From: a virus
DNA length: 37,868 nt
Reading direction: 5' to 3' (one strand)
IMG/VR virus record: IMGVR_UViG_3300046012_000762
Coordinates: 1 to 37,868 of that record
Of this stretch, positions 20,881 to 26,258 are shown in pieces. Numbering within the stretch: the first letter of the stretch is position 1; the number at the start of each line of letters is the position of its first letter. The notes under the pieces are model-generated. The model did not search any database and was not told the DNA's origin. It saw only the letters and a program-made list of their open reading frames with translations. The position numbers were made by a program, and so were the translations under genes.

Positions 20881-20954
20881 GGTCTCTTAGCTCAGCTGGT
20901 TAGAGCACCGCCCTGTCAAGGCGGGGGTCGCCGGTTCAAGTCCGGTAGGGACCG
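20881..20954 (+). tRNA. tRNA-Asp(GTC)
   Basis: Stem CCGCC/GGCGG, loop CTGTCAA; acceptor GGTCTCT/AGGGACC; G73. Confidence 0.9.
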
Positions 20955-20981
20955 CAAGCAGTATCTGCTAGGATAGTTCCC

Positions 20982-21080
20982 ATGAGAGGAGAGGATCGCA
21001 TGAAACGCTACGGACGTTACGGATATAAGCGATTTACCATGCGCCTCTCTAGCTCAATTGGCAGAGCTGCGGACTTTTAA
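20982..21080 (+). CDS. candidate micro-ORF overlapping tRNA-Lys, 32 aa
   Basis: A TAGGAT box (20969-20974) lies 7 nt before ATG 20982, fitting the leaderless pattern; an internal ATG 21000 has an RBS (AGAGGAGAG). Basic product (MKRYGRYGYKRF) whose stop is within tRNA-Lys. Weak case. Confidence 0.35.
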   Translation: MRGEDRMKRYGRYGYKRFTMRLSSSIGRAADF

Positions 21081-21115
21081 TCCGTGGGTTCAGGGTTCGA
21101 TCCCCTGGGGAGGTA
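21043..21115 (+). tRNA. tRNA-Lys(TTT)
   Basis: Loop CTTTTAA; T stem CAGGG/CCCTG; acceptor GCCTCTC/GGGAGGT. Its 3' strand also forms the 5' arm of a terminator. Confidence 0.9.
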
Positions 21116-21139
21116 CTGACAGGCAGTACCTCCTTTTTT
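21109..21139 (+). terminator. terminator overlapping the tRNA-Lys 3' end
   Basis: GGAGGTACTG (21109-21118) pairs with CAGTACCTCC (21124-21133), then TTTTTT. The left arm is the tRNA acceptor strand and CCA position, so folding of the tRNA and of the terminator exclude each other. Confidence 0.8.
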
Positions 21140-21149
21140 AATTCCATAC

Positions 21150-21223
21150 GGCTGCTTAGCTCAGTAGGTACGAGCGCTCGCCTGAAAAGCGAGAGGTCCC
21201 CCGTTCGATCCGGGGAGTAGCCA
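21150..21223 (+). tRNA. tRNA-Phe(GAA)
   Basis: Stem CTCGC/GCGAG, loop CTGAAAA; acceptor GGCTGCT/AGTAGCC. Confidence 0.9.
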
Positions 21224-21224
21224 C

Positions 21225-21283
21225 GAGGGGGAGAAATACACAAACGGCACGCGCCCCTGGGTATGCGCCGGTTTCTTCCCCTC
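21225..21283 (+). other. stem-capped spacer, 59 nt
   Basis: GAGGGGGAGAAA (21225-21236) pairs with TTTCTTCCCCTC (21272-21283; one G-U). Starts one C after tRNA-Phe, ends 5 nt before tRNA-Gly. Confidence 0.75.
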
Positions 21284-21288
21284 ACCAC

Positions 21289-21360
21289 GTGGGTGTAGCT
21301 CAACGGCTAGAGCTGGTGCCTTCCAAGTACCAGATGGGGGTTCGACTCCCCTCGCCCGCT
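21289..21360 (+). tRNA. tRNA-Gly(TCC)
   Basis: Stem GGTGC/GTACC, loop CTTCCAA; acceptor GTGGGTG/CGCCCGC; T73. Confidence 0.9.
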
Positions 21361-21361
21361 C

Positions 21362-21523
21362 GTGAGCGATAACTTCCTGAACATGGACTCCCTGGACGGT
21401 AAATGGAAGTGCCCCGGCTGTTTCCTGTGGGCCTGCCTGCACACCGAGGAGGACCCCTGCGGCCAGCTGGGGTGCCAGTGCCATCTCGGGTACAGGGTTG
21501 ACACCGGACCGCCCAGCCCGTAA
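21362..21523 (+). CDS. tRNA-coupled Cys-rich protein, 53 aa
   Basis: GTG one base after the tRNA-Gly(TCC) discriminator, no RBS. Six cysteines (CPGC, ACLH, DPCG, CQCH) suggest zinc binding. Not recognised. Confidence 0.6.
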   Translation: MSDNFLNMDSLDGKWKCPGCFLWACLHTEEDPCGQLGCQCHLGYRVDTGPPSP

Positions 21524-21548
21524 GATAGAAGGCATAACAGAAAAGTAC

Positions 21549-21623
21549 GCCTCTGTAGCTCAGGCCGGTCAGAGCAGCTGACTCTTAATCAGTGGGTCCT
21601 AGGTTCGAATCCTAGTAGGGGCA
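21549..21623 (+). tRNA. tRNA-Lys(CTT)
   Basis: Stem GCTGA/TCAGT, loop CTCTTAA; acceptor GCCTCTG/TAGGGGC. Confidence 0.9.
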
Positions 21624-21652
21624 CGTAAAATCCCCGTCAAGAAGGAGAATCT

Positions 21653-22189
21653 ATGCGGGTCATTACCCGGCTGACTGTTGTGCTTGCCGGTGCGGCAGCT
21701 GTTCTCTCGGTTAGTGCGGGCGCCCTCGCCGGCGTCCACCCCAGCACCTCCAACCAGTACTGCTTTGCCAGCGCCCAGGGGTGCATCCGCATCCAGAACA
21801 ACGGTGGCAACGGCTCTGCGGTTGTTGTCGGCGCGACCGATATCAACGGCCCGGCGGAGAACGCTTCGTTCAACCCAACCACCACCTACAACTTCCACGG
21901 GCAGACGTACTCGGCGGGCACGGTGCAGTTCACCGGCCACACCAACGAGTGCCTGGCGCTGGATAGCCAGCTGGTGCTGGCTAAGACGGCGGTGTGCAAT
22001 GCCACGGGGACGATCTGGGTGCCGGTGAATATGAACGGCGCGATCCAGTGGTTGTCACGGCCGGCTACGGAGGCCAACGGCGCTGATTCGTATCTGGAGG
22101 CCCCGGTGGCTGCTGATGGCACCCGGTTCCGGATCGCCGGTAACGGCCAGGGGTTCGAGCGGTTTAAGTCGTGCAGCGGTAACTGCTAG
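21653..22189 (+). CDS. secreted protein with signal peptide, 178 aa
   Basis: ATG with AGAAGGAGA upstream. Residues 1-27 are a signal peptide (MRVITR, hydrophobic core, SAGALAG). The mature part is uncharged and beta-rich with cysteine pairs (QYCFASAQGC, ECLALDS, KTAVCNATG, KSCSGNC) and reminds me of ricin-type beta-trefoil or similar secreted Streptomyces proteins; not a firm match. A secreted product inside a tRNA array suggests a lysogeny- or infection-time modifier of the cell surface, by inference only. Confidence 0.75.
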   Translation: MRVITRLTVVLAGAAAVLSVSAGALAGVHPSTSNQYCFASAQGCIRIQNNGGNGSAVVVGATDINGPAENASFNPTTTYNFHGQTYSAGTVQFTGHTNECLALDSQLVLAKTAVCNATGTIWVPVNMNGAIQWLSRPATEANGADSYLEAPVAADGTRFRIAGNGQGFERFKSCSGNC

Positions 22190-22226
22190 AAGAACGCACA
22201 ACTGAATAACAACTGAATAGCACCAT

Positions 22227-22307
22227 GCCGGGTTGGCCGAGCGGACGATGGCGCCTGACTGTAAATCAGGTCTGAAAGGCACGGGGGTTCGAATCCCTCA
22301 CCCGGTA
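22227..22307 (+). tRNA. tRNA-Tyr(GTA)
   Basis: Stem CCTGA/TCAGG, loop CTGTAAA; long variable arm; acceptor GCCGGGT/ACCCGGT. Confidence 0.9.
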
Positions 22308-22464
22308 CGCAGCTAGGCGGTAAAGCCAGGCAGCAGGAGACCCCGAACCACGGGTCAAGCACTGTGACTGGACTAGTATGCCCGCTGACCCGTGTCGGCG
22401 GGTACCGGGATTGAGTCTCCCCTTCCATAAGGGGGACGAGGATTCCCCGGGTCACACGGGACCA
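22308..22464 (+). other. structured spacer with alternative pairings
   Basis: No gene. CACGGGTC (about 22362) can pair with GACCCGTG (about 22387), while the flanks CCCGC/GCGGG or a third copy in GGGTCACACGGG near 22449 offer competing helices; GGAGAC/GTCTCC can enclose part of it. Confidence 0.5.
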
Positions 22465-22537
22465 GCACCCGTAGCTCAACGGACAGAGCACCTGATTACG
22501 GATCAGGTGGCTGGGGGTTCGAGTCCCTCCGGGTGCA
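22465..22537 (+). tRNA. tRNA-Arg(ACG)
   Basis: Stem CCTGA/TCAGG, loop TTACGGA; acceptor GCACCCG/CGGGTGC. Confidence 0.9.
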
Positions 22538-22538
22538 C

Positions 22539-22907
22539 GTGATAATCAGGTACGGGATGACCCTGTCAGATGTCGCCACCCAGGCCAGGGAGTTCCTGGA
22601 TATGAACGGGTGGGCCCAGGGTTACCTGTACGTGACCAACGGGCACGACTCCGGCCGGCTCGACCTGGCCGGCGCGCTGATGCTGGCTACTTCCGGGAAC
22701 TACGTCTGGGACAGCCAGGACCGGGAGCAAGTACAGGTGCTCCGTGCAGCAGCCGGCAGGCTGGTGCGCAAGCAGCCGTCCCTGGCCAAGATCAGGTCTA
22801 CTGATCGCGCCCGGGACCTGCGGGTCATCTCGGCCTGGAACGACGAGCCGGGGCGCACCAAGGAGCAGGTGCAGGAATTCCTGCACGAACTGGCAAAGGA
22901 GGCGTAG
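22539..22907 (+). CDS. tRNA-coupled hypothetical protein, 122 aa
   Basis: GTG 22539 is one base after the tRNA-Arg(ACG) discriminator; the in-frame GTG 22533 lies inside the tRNA. An alternative is ATG 22557. Helical protein (DVATQAREFLDMNGWAQGYL, EQVQEFLHELAKEA), family unknown. Longest of the tRNA-coupled genes, so its coding status is the most secure. TAGTG overlap with the next gene. Confidence 0.75.
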   Translation: MIIRYGMTLSDVATQAREFLDMNGWAQGYLYVTNGHDSGRLDLAGALMLATSGNYVWDSQDREQVQVLRAAAGRLVRKQPSLAKIRSTDRARDLRVISAWNDEPGRTKEQVQEFLHELAKEA

Positions 22908-23242
22908 TGGCTAAGGGCACCACCAGCGAGGCCAGGAAGAACGCAGCGAAGGCACGCTGGGTTTCCGGCAAGACCGCACGATCCCAGCGTGCAGCGGCTC
23001 AGCAGGCCGCTGCCCAGCGCAACAGGGCAGCAGGGACCTCACCCTGGAAGGAAGCCTGCGCAGCGCGCTACGCCCGTCACGAGGCGGCTAAGCGCGAGGG
23101 ACGGTGGGAGCCGGCAGTGCGCTCTCCCCTGGGCCTGATCCAGCGCAGTGATGGCCAGCGCTCGTGGTATGAGGATCCCGGGGTCAGGGAGCGTTCGCAT
23201 GTCACGGGGATCCCGGTAAATGCCTTGCGTGGCAGGGCTTAG
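22907..23242 (+). CDS. basic DNA-binding-like protein, 111 aa
   Basis: GTG overlapping the previous stop. N-terminal 45 residues are Ala/Arg/Lys-rich (KARWVSGKTARSQRAAAQQA), typical of nucleic-acid-coating tails; the rest is polar and Trp-containing. Family unknown. Confidence 0.7.
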   Translation: MAKGTTSEARKNAAKARWVSGKTARSQRAAAQQAAAQRNRAAGTSPWKEACAARYARHEAAKREGRWEPAVRSPLGLIQRSDGQRSWYEDPGVRERSHVTGIPVNALRGRA

Positions 23243-23443
23243 CCGGCTAGTGTAGTTCCTGTTCCGGTGAGGGGTTCATAACCGGAACAGGCGAGCCGGC
23301 TGGGCCCGGGCTCCCCGGGTTGAGTCCCCTTCCCGGGTGAGAAGCCAGCTGGCGAGGGCAAAGAAGGGACGGGCTGCGCAGGATTCCTTCCTGGGCCGGT
23401 GCACCCCCCGTCACCGGCCCCTTGCAGCCCGTCCCTTCTTTGC
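23241..23443 (+). other. highly structured noncoding region
   Basis: AGCCGGCT at 23241-23248 and 23294-23301 close a hairpin whose core is an 11-bp stem CCTGTTCCGGT/ACCGGAACAGG (23258-23291). A second domain is closed by a perfect 20-bp stem (23358-23377 with 23424-23443), enclosing GGGCCGGTG/CACCGGCCC. No gene; likely a structured RNA or a massive terminator. Confidence 0.75.
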
Positions 23444-23449
23444 TACAAT
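23422..23449 (+). promoter_or_regulatory. possible promoter for the Leu/Ser tRNAs
   Basis: TTGCAG (23422-23427), 16-bp spacer, TACAAT (23444-23449), partly inside the 20-bp stem. Confidence 0.45.
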
Positions 23450-23464
23450 TACAGCATAATATGC

Positions 23465-23549
23465 AGGGGTATGGCGAAATGGCAGACGCGCAGCCTTGAG
23501 GTGGCTGTGTCCTTTACCGGACGTGAGGGTTCAAATCCCTCTATCCCTA
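23465..23549 (+). tRNA. tRNA-Leu(GAG)
   Basis: Stem CAGCC/GGCTG, loop TTGAGGT; long variable arm; acceptor AGGGGTA/TATCCCT. Confidence 0.85.
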
Positions 23550-23550
23550 C

Positions 23551-23635
23551 GGCCTGATGGCGGAATTAGGCAGACGCGCTGGATTCAGAATCCAGTGTCC
23601 GCAAGGACGTGAGGGTTCGATTCCCTCTCGGGCTA
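23551..23635 (+). tRNA. tRNA-Leu(CAG)
   Basis: Stem CTGGA/TCCAG, loop TTCAGAA; variable arm GTCC/GGAC. One base after the previous tRNA. Confidence 0.9.
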
Positions 23636-23658
23636 CGAAGGACCTGATCAGTCCTTTA

Positions 23659-23732
23659 CCGGCAGGCAAAGCGAATCAAGATGGAGCTGCAAGCAGTCCT
23701 AGTTCCCTTGCTGACTCAAGGGTGCCTGTCGG
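23659..23732 (+). other. stem-capped spacer
   Basis: CCGGCAGGCA (23659-23668) with TGCCTGTCGG (23723-23732, one G-U); inner CCCTTG/CAAGGG. A small AAGGAC/GTCCTT hairpin (23638-23656) precedes it. Confidence 0.65.
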
Positions 23733-23737
23733 AACAC

Positions 23738-23827
23738 GGAGCGATGGCACGAGTGGCTTATGGCGCCATCCTGCTAAGGTGGTGGCCGATTAATGTCGGC
23801 CCGAGGGTTCGAATCCCTCTCGCTCCT
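23738..23827 (+). tRNA. tRNA-Ser(GCT)
   Basis: Stem CCATC/GGTGG, loop CTGCTAA; long variable arm; acceptor GGAGCGA/TCGCTCC. Confidence 0.9.
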
Positions 23828-23832
23828 CGCAA

Positions 23833-23915
23833 GGAAGATAAACCTGTTGGGTACGGGCTCCGTCTGGAAAGCGGATGGGCGGGAAACCGCTGAGGTTCGA
23901 GTCCTCTGTTTTCCG
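23833..23915 (+). tRNA. tRNA-Ser(GGA)
   Basis: Stem TCCGT/GCGGA, loop CTGGAAA; long variable arm; G73. Confidence 0.85.
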
Positions 23916-23918
23916 CAA

Positions 23919-24011
23919 GGAAGGTATGCCTCGCTGGCTAGGGGCACACGGTCCTGAAAACCGTTACTGGGGGCTAGTACCCTCCAGGGGGTTCGACACC
24001 TCTGCCTTCCG
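23919..24011 (+). tRNA. tRNA-Ser(TGA)
   Basis: Stem ACGGT/ACCGT, loop CCTGAAA; long variable arm; acceptor GGAAGGT/GCCTTCC. Confidence 0.85.
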
Positions 24012-24028
24012 CACAGTAAACTGAATAC

Positions 24029-24101
24029 GCCCTCTTAGCTCAGACGGAAGAGCGTCTGCATGGTAAGCAGGAGGTCTGGGGTTCGATTCCCCAAGGGGGC
24101 T
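24029..24101 (+). tRNA. tRNA-Thr(GGT)
   Basis: Stem TCTGC/GCAGG, loop ATGGTAA; acceptor GCCCTCT/AGGGGGC. Confidence 0.9.
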
Positions 24102-24102
24102 C

Positions 24103-24220
24103 GCAGGTATCTGCACAGCGGTACTGAGTGGCAGTAAGCACTGATCAGCCTCTGCCGTCAGGGACAAATACAGCCGGATAGTTGAGTCCGCCGGCCACTG
24201 CCCTGGCAAACAGTACCTGC
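24103..24220 (+). other. stem-capped spacer, 118 nt
   Basis: GCAGGTA (24103-24109) with TACCTGC (24214-24220); inner CAGGG/CCCTG. Starts one C after tRNA-Thr(GGT), ends 2 nt before tRNA-Thr(CGT). Confidence 0.7.
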
Positions 24221-24222
24221 AC

Positions 24223-24296
24223 GCCGGTATAGCTCTTAACGGCAGAGCAGCCCTTTCGTAAGGGGAAGGTTGCAGGTTCGAATCCTGTTACCGGCT
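24223..24296 (+). tRNA. tRNA-Thr(CGT)
   Basis: Loop TTCGTAA between CCCT and GGGG; acceptor GCCGGTA/TACCGGC; T73. Confidence 0.85.
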
Positions 24297-24297
24297 C

Positions 24298-24420
24298 GGG
24301 ATGATTGCCCAGGAGTTGGTTGGGCGCGAGGAGTGCACTCCGGACGCCACTGGGTTGCGGTGCAAGACCGCAGAAGGGGTGAGGGCTCATTAGCCGGGCT
24401 CTCGTGTAAGCAGTCATCCT
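24298..24420 (+). other. stem-capped spacer, 123 nt, multi-helix
   Basis: GGGATGATTGC (24298-24308) pairs with GCAGTCATCCT (24410-24420, G-U allowed). Inside: GGAGT/ACTCC, TGCGGT/ACCGCA and GGCT/AGCC hairpins. A compact multi-arm RNA. Confidence 0.7.
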
Positions 24421-24425
24421 GACTC

Positions 24426-24455
24426 TTGACAGTAAATCACTGAAGGTAGTAGACT
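24426..24455 (+). promoter_or_regulatory. promoter of the Pro/Ile tRNA block
   Basis: TTGACA (24426-24431), 18-bp spacer, TAGACT (24450-24455); start expected 3-4 nt before tRNA-Pro(TGG). Confidence 0.8.
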
Positions 24456-24465
24456 GGCAGTACAT

Positions 24466-24541
24466 CGGGATGTAGCTCAGTTTGGTCTAGAGCACCGGCT
24501 TTGGGAGCCGGGGGTCCGGGGTTCGAATCCCTGTATCCCGA
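24466..24541 (+). tRNA. tRNA-Pro(TGG)
   Basis: Stem CCGGC/GCCGG, loop TTTGGGA; acceptor CGGGATG/TATCCCG. Confidence 0.9.
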
Positions 24542-24542
24542 C

Positions 24543-24667
24543 GAAGGTAAGCGGGCCACGCTGGTCTGTACAGAGGGTCGTGACGGATACCTCGGGGGTG
24601 GTGATACCCAAGGCCATTGTCAAGGCGGCAACCCAGCGGGTCAGATGGGACTTCTCTGCTTACCTTC
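24543..24667 (+). other. stem-capped spacer, 125 nt
   Basis: GAAGGTAAGC (24543-24552) pairs perfectly with GCTTACCTTC (24658-24667). Begins one C after tRNA-Pro(TGG), ends 4 nt before tRNA-Pro(CGG). Inner GGG/CCC and GGCC-type helices; no gene. Confidence 0.75.
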
Positions 24668-24671
24668 ATAA

Positions 24672-24745
24672 CTGGGTATGGCGCAGTTTGGCAGCGCGCG
24701 TGCTTCGGGAGCACGAGGTCGCAGGTTCAAATCCTGCTATCCAGA
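24672..24745 (+). tRNA. tRNA-Pro(CGG)
   Basis: Stem CGTGC/GCACG, loop TTCGGGA; acceptor CTGGGTA/TATCCAG. Confidence 0.9.
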
Positions 24746-24746
24746 C

Positions 24747-24816
24747 GAATGGGGACATGTGTAATAGGTGATCCTAGGCACGTATCCGAAAGCACGGGTT
24801 CGTCCCATCCCCATTC
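24747..24816 (+). other. stem-capped spacer, 70 nt, tRNA-sized
   Basis: GAATGGGGA (24747-24755) pairs perfectly with TCCCCATTC (24808-24816). A GGGTTCGTCCC stretch recalls a T arm, so it could be a remodelled tRNA, but no anticodon arm is visible. Confidence 0.7.
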
Positions 24817-24820
24817 ACCA

Positions 24821-24895
24821 CGGGATATGGCGCAGCTTGGCTAGCGCGCTGGTCTGGGGGACCAGAGGTCGGCGGTTCGAATCCGTCTATCCCGA
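24821..24895 (+). tRNA. tRNA-Pro(GGG)
   Basis: Stem CTGGT/ACCAG, loop CTGGGGG; acceptor CGGGATA/TATCCCG. Confidence 0.9.
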
Positions 24896-24896
24896 C

Positions 24897-24938
24897 TGGT
24901 GGTACGCTGATGTCTTGGTCCACGGACGCGTACCACCA
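24897..24938 (+). other. stem-capped spacer, 42 nt
   Basis: TGGTGGTACGC (24897-24907) pairs perfectly with GCGTACCACCA (24928-24938). One C after tRNA-Pro(GGG), 4 nt before tRNA-Ile. Confidence 0.8.
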
Positions 24939-24942
24939 CTAA

Positions 24943-25016
24943 GGGCCTGTAGCTCAGTCGGTTAGAGCGCCACACTGATAATGTGGAGGCCGGAGGTTCA
25001 ATCCCTCCTGGGCCTA
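24943..25016 (+). tRNA. tRNA-Ile(GAT)
   Basis: Stem CCACA/TGTGG, loop CTGATAA; T stem GGAGG/CCTCC. Confidence 0.9.
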
Positions 25017-25079
25017 CGTACCAACCCCTAATGCGCGCCTCGGCGCGTCCTCAGCAGAGGATGCTGGGGGAGATGATGC

Positions 25080-25271
25080 ATGTGGATAACCTGCCCGTAC
25101 TGTGTCAGCAGGGAAAAGGCGCGCATAGCTAAGAAGTACAGCAAGCGCCGTTGCAGGGAATGCAGCAAGGTGCACGGGATCGAAGGCGTCCCTGAGGGCG
25201 TCATGTTCAGCACTGGCCGGCAGTACCGGCTGTGTTTCCTGCACCATCTGGAGCACAAGGAGGATTCGTGA
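25080..25271 (+). CDS. zinc-finger protein, 63 aa
   Basis: ATG with GGGGGAGATG upstream. CPYC (residues 5-8) and CREC (25-28) form a zinc knuckle in a basic context; the C-terminal half has LCFLHHLEH. GTGA overlap with the next gene. Function unknown. Confidence 0.7.
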   Translation: MWITCPYCVSREKARIAKKYSKRRCRECSKVHGIEGVPEGVMFSTGRQYRLCFLHHLEHKEDS

Positions 25272-25675
25272 GCGACGAGCGCGACACCATCCACCTGAAC
25301 GTGGCAGAGCCGGTGCTCGGCGTGCAGGTTGGTTCCCGGCCGCTCCGGGTCCACCCCCTCAGCGAATGCGAGGGACGGGATCTTCCCTGTGTTATCCACA
25401 GCCCCTCAGACCATCACATGGCCTCCTGGCCGCTGAACTGGCGTGCCGACACCCAGGTGATGGAGCGCATCTGCGAGCACGGCACAGGCCACCCTGACCC
25501 CGATCATATGGCCTACGTGCGCTCCCTGACCCCGGAGCACGACTGCATTGATGATCTGCTGATGATCCACCCGGAACACCGTGCCTCCATCAAGGACGTC
25601 AGCTCTTACGGCCGGCTGTGCAAGTACCCGCACCTGGAGTGGCAGGGCGTGCACGGCTGCGACCGGTGCTGCTGA
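25268..25675 (+). CDS. Cys/His-rich protein, paralogue B, 135 aa
   Basis: GTGA overlap start with AAGGAGG upstream. CVIHSPSDHHM..W...W....VMERICEHGTGHPDPDH and the C-terminal GCDRCC match the protein at 12752-13270, so these are two copies of one unnamed domain, probably zinc-binding. Coupled to the next gene (TGATG). Confidence 0.7.
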   Translation: MSDERDTIHLNVAEPVLGVQVGSRPLRVHPLSECEGRDLPCVIHSPSDHHMASWPLNWRADTQVMERICEHGTGHPDPDHMAYVRSLTPEHDCIDDLLMIHPEHRASIKDVSSYGRLCKYPHLEWQGVHGCDRCC

Positions 25676-25866
25676 TGAACGACCCGGGTTTCGATCGGTT
25701 CGAGGTCATCAGCCACTGCAAAGACCCTGATGCGATACTCACACACGAACGCCCCGGCCGGGTGCTGATTGCGGTTGGCGTGAAAATTGAATTGTCCGTT
25801 CAGGACGACGGGCGCACGCTGAAGGTGTTCCTGACGGACAGGAACAAGCCGGAAGAGGTTTCGTGA
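25675..25866 (+). CDS. hypothetical protein, 63 aa
   Basis: TGATG overlap start. Small alpha/beta protein (RVLIAVGVKIELSVQDDGRT). Unknown; coupled on both sides. Confidence 0.65.
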   Translation: MNDPGFDRFEVISHCKDPDAILTHERPGRVLIAVGVKIELSVQDDGRTLKVFLTDRNKPEEVS

Positions 25867-26021
25867 ACCCCATCCCGCATAAGCACAGGTTCAGGAAAAA
25901 GATCGGCGAGGGAATTATCCCGGTGAAGAACAAGCCGGGAGAGGTTGACCGGGTTACCGTGTGGCAGTGCGACGAGCCGGAGTGCACGACGACCAAGCGC
26001 AAGACAAAACGTGTAAAATAG
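25863..26021 (+). CDS. basic small protein, 52 aa
   Basis: GTGA overlap start. Lys/Arg-rich with a single CDEPEC pair near the end. Ends 5 nt before tRNA-Leu(CAA); a TAAAAT box in its last codons may serve that tRNA. Confidence 0.6.
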   Translation: MNPIPHKHRFRKKIGEGIIPVKNKPGEVDRVTVWQCDEPECTTTKRKTKRVK

Positions 26022-26026
26022 CAGAT

Positions 26027-26099
26027 GGGTGAGTACGCCAACGGCAGAGCGGGCCGGTTCAAAACCGTCCGGTTGAGGGTTCGAATCCCTCCCCACCCA
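26027..26099 (+). tRNA. tRNA-Leu(CAA), short variable arm
   Basis: Loop TTCAAAA; T stem GAGGG/CCCTC; acceptor GGGTGAG/CCCACCC with one mismatch. 73 nt, without the long variable arm of leucine tRNAs. Confidence 0.75.
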
Positions 26100-26100
26100 C

Positions 26101-26177
26101 AGCGGGGTAGCTTAGCTGGTTAAAGCACCGGACTCATAATCCGAAGATCGTGGGTTCAAATCCCACCCTCGCCACCA
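26101..26177 (+). tRNA. tRNA-Met or Ile2 (CAT), CCA encoded
   Basis: Loop CTCATAA on CCGGA/TCCGA; no GGG/CCC stem, so elongator Met or lysidine-type Ile. The gene encodes its own CCA (26175-26177), unlike all others here. Position 1:72 reads A-C. Confidence 0.8.
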
Positions 26178-26178
26178 A

Positions 26179-26211
26179 CCCCGGAGCATACTCGTATGCT
26201 CCGGGGTATTT
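26179..26211 (+). terminator. terminator closing the tRNA array
   Basis: 12-bp perfect stem (26179-26190 with 26195-26206, CCCCGGAGCATA), loop CTCG, then TATTTT. Confidence 0.85.
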
Positions 26212-26258
26212 TAATGTAATCTGTAATAGTAGTCTGTCATACTGAGAGGAACCGGCGG

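Noticed and set aside
16500-26210. tmRNA gene
   Set aside because: Phages with such arrays often carry one. I looked for the typical 5' end and tag-peptide frame and found none in this window.
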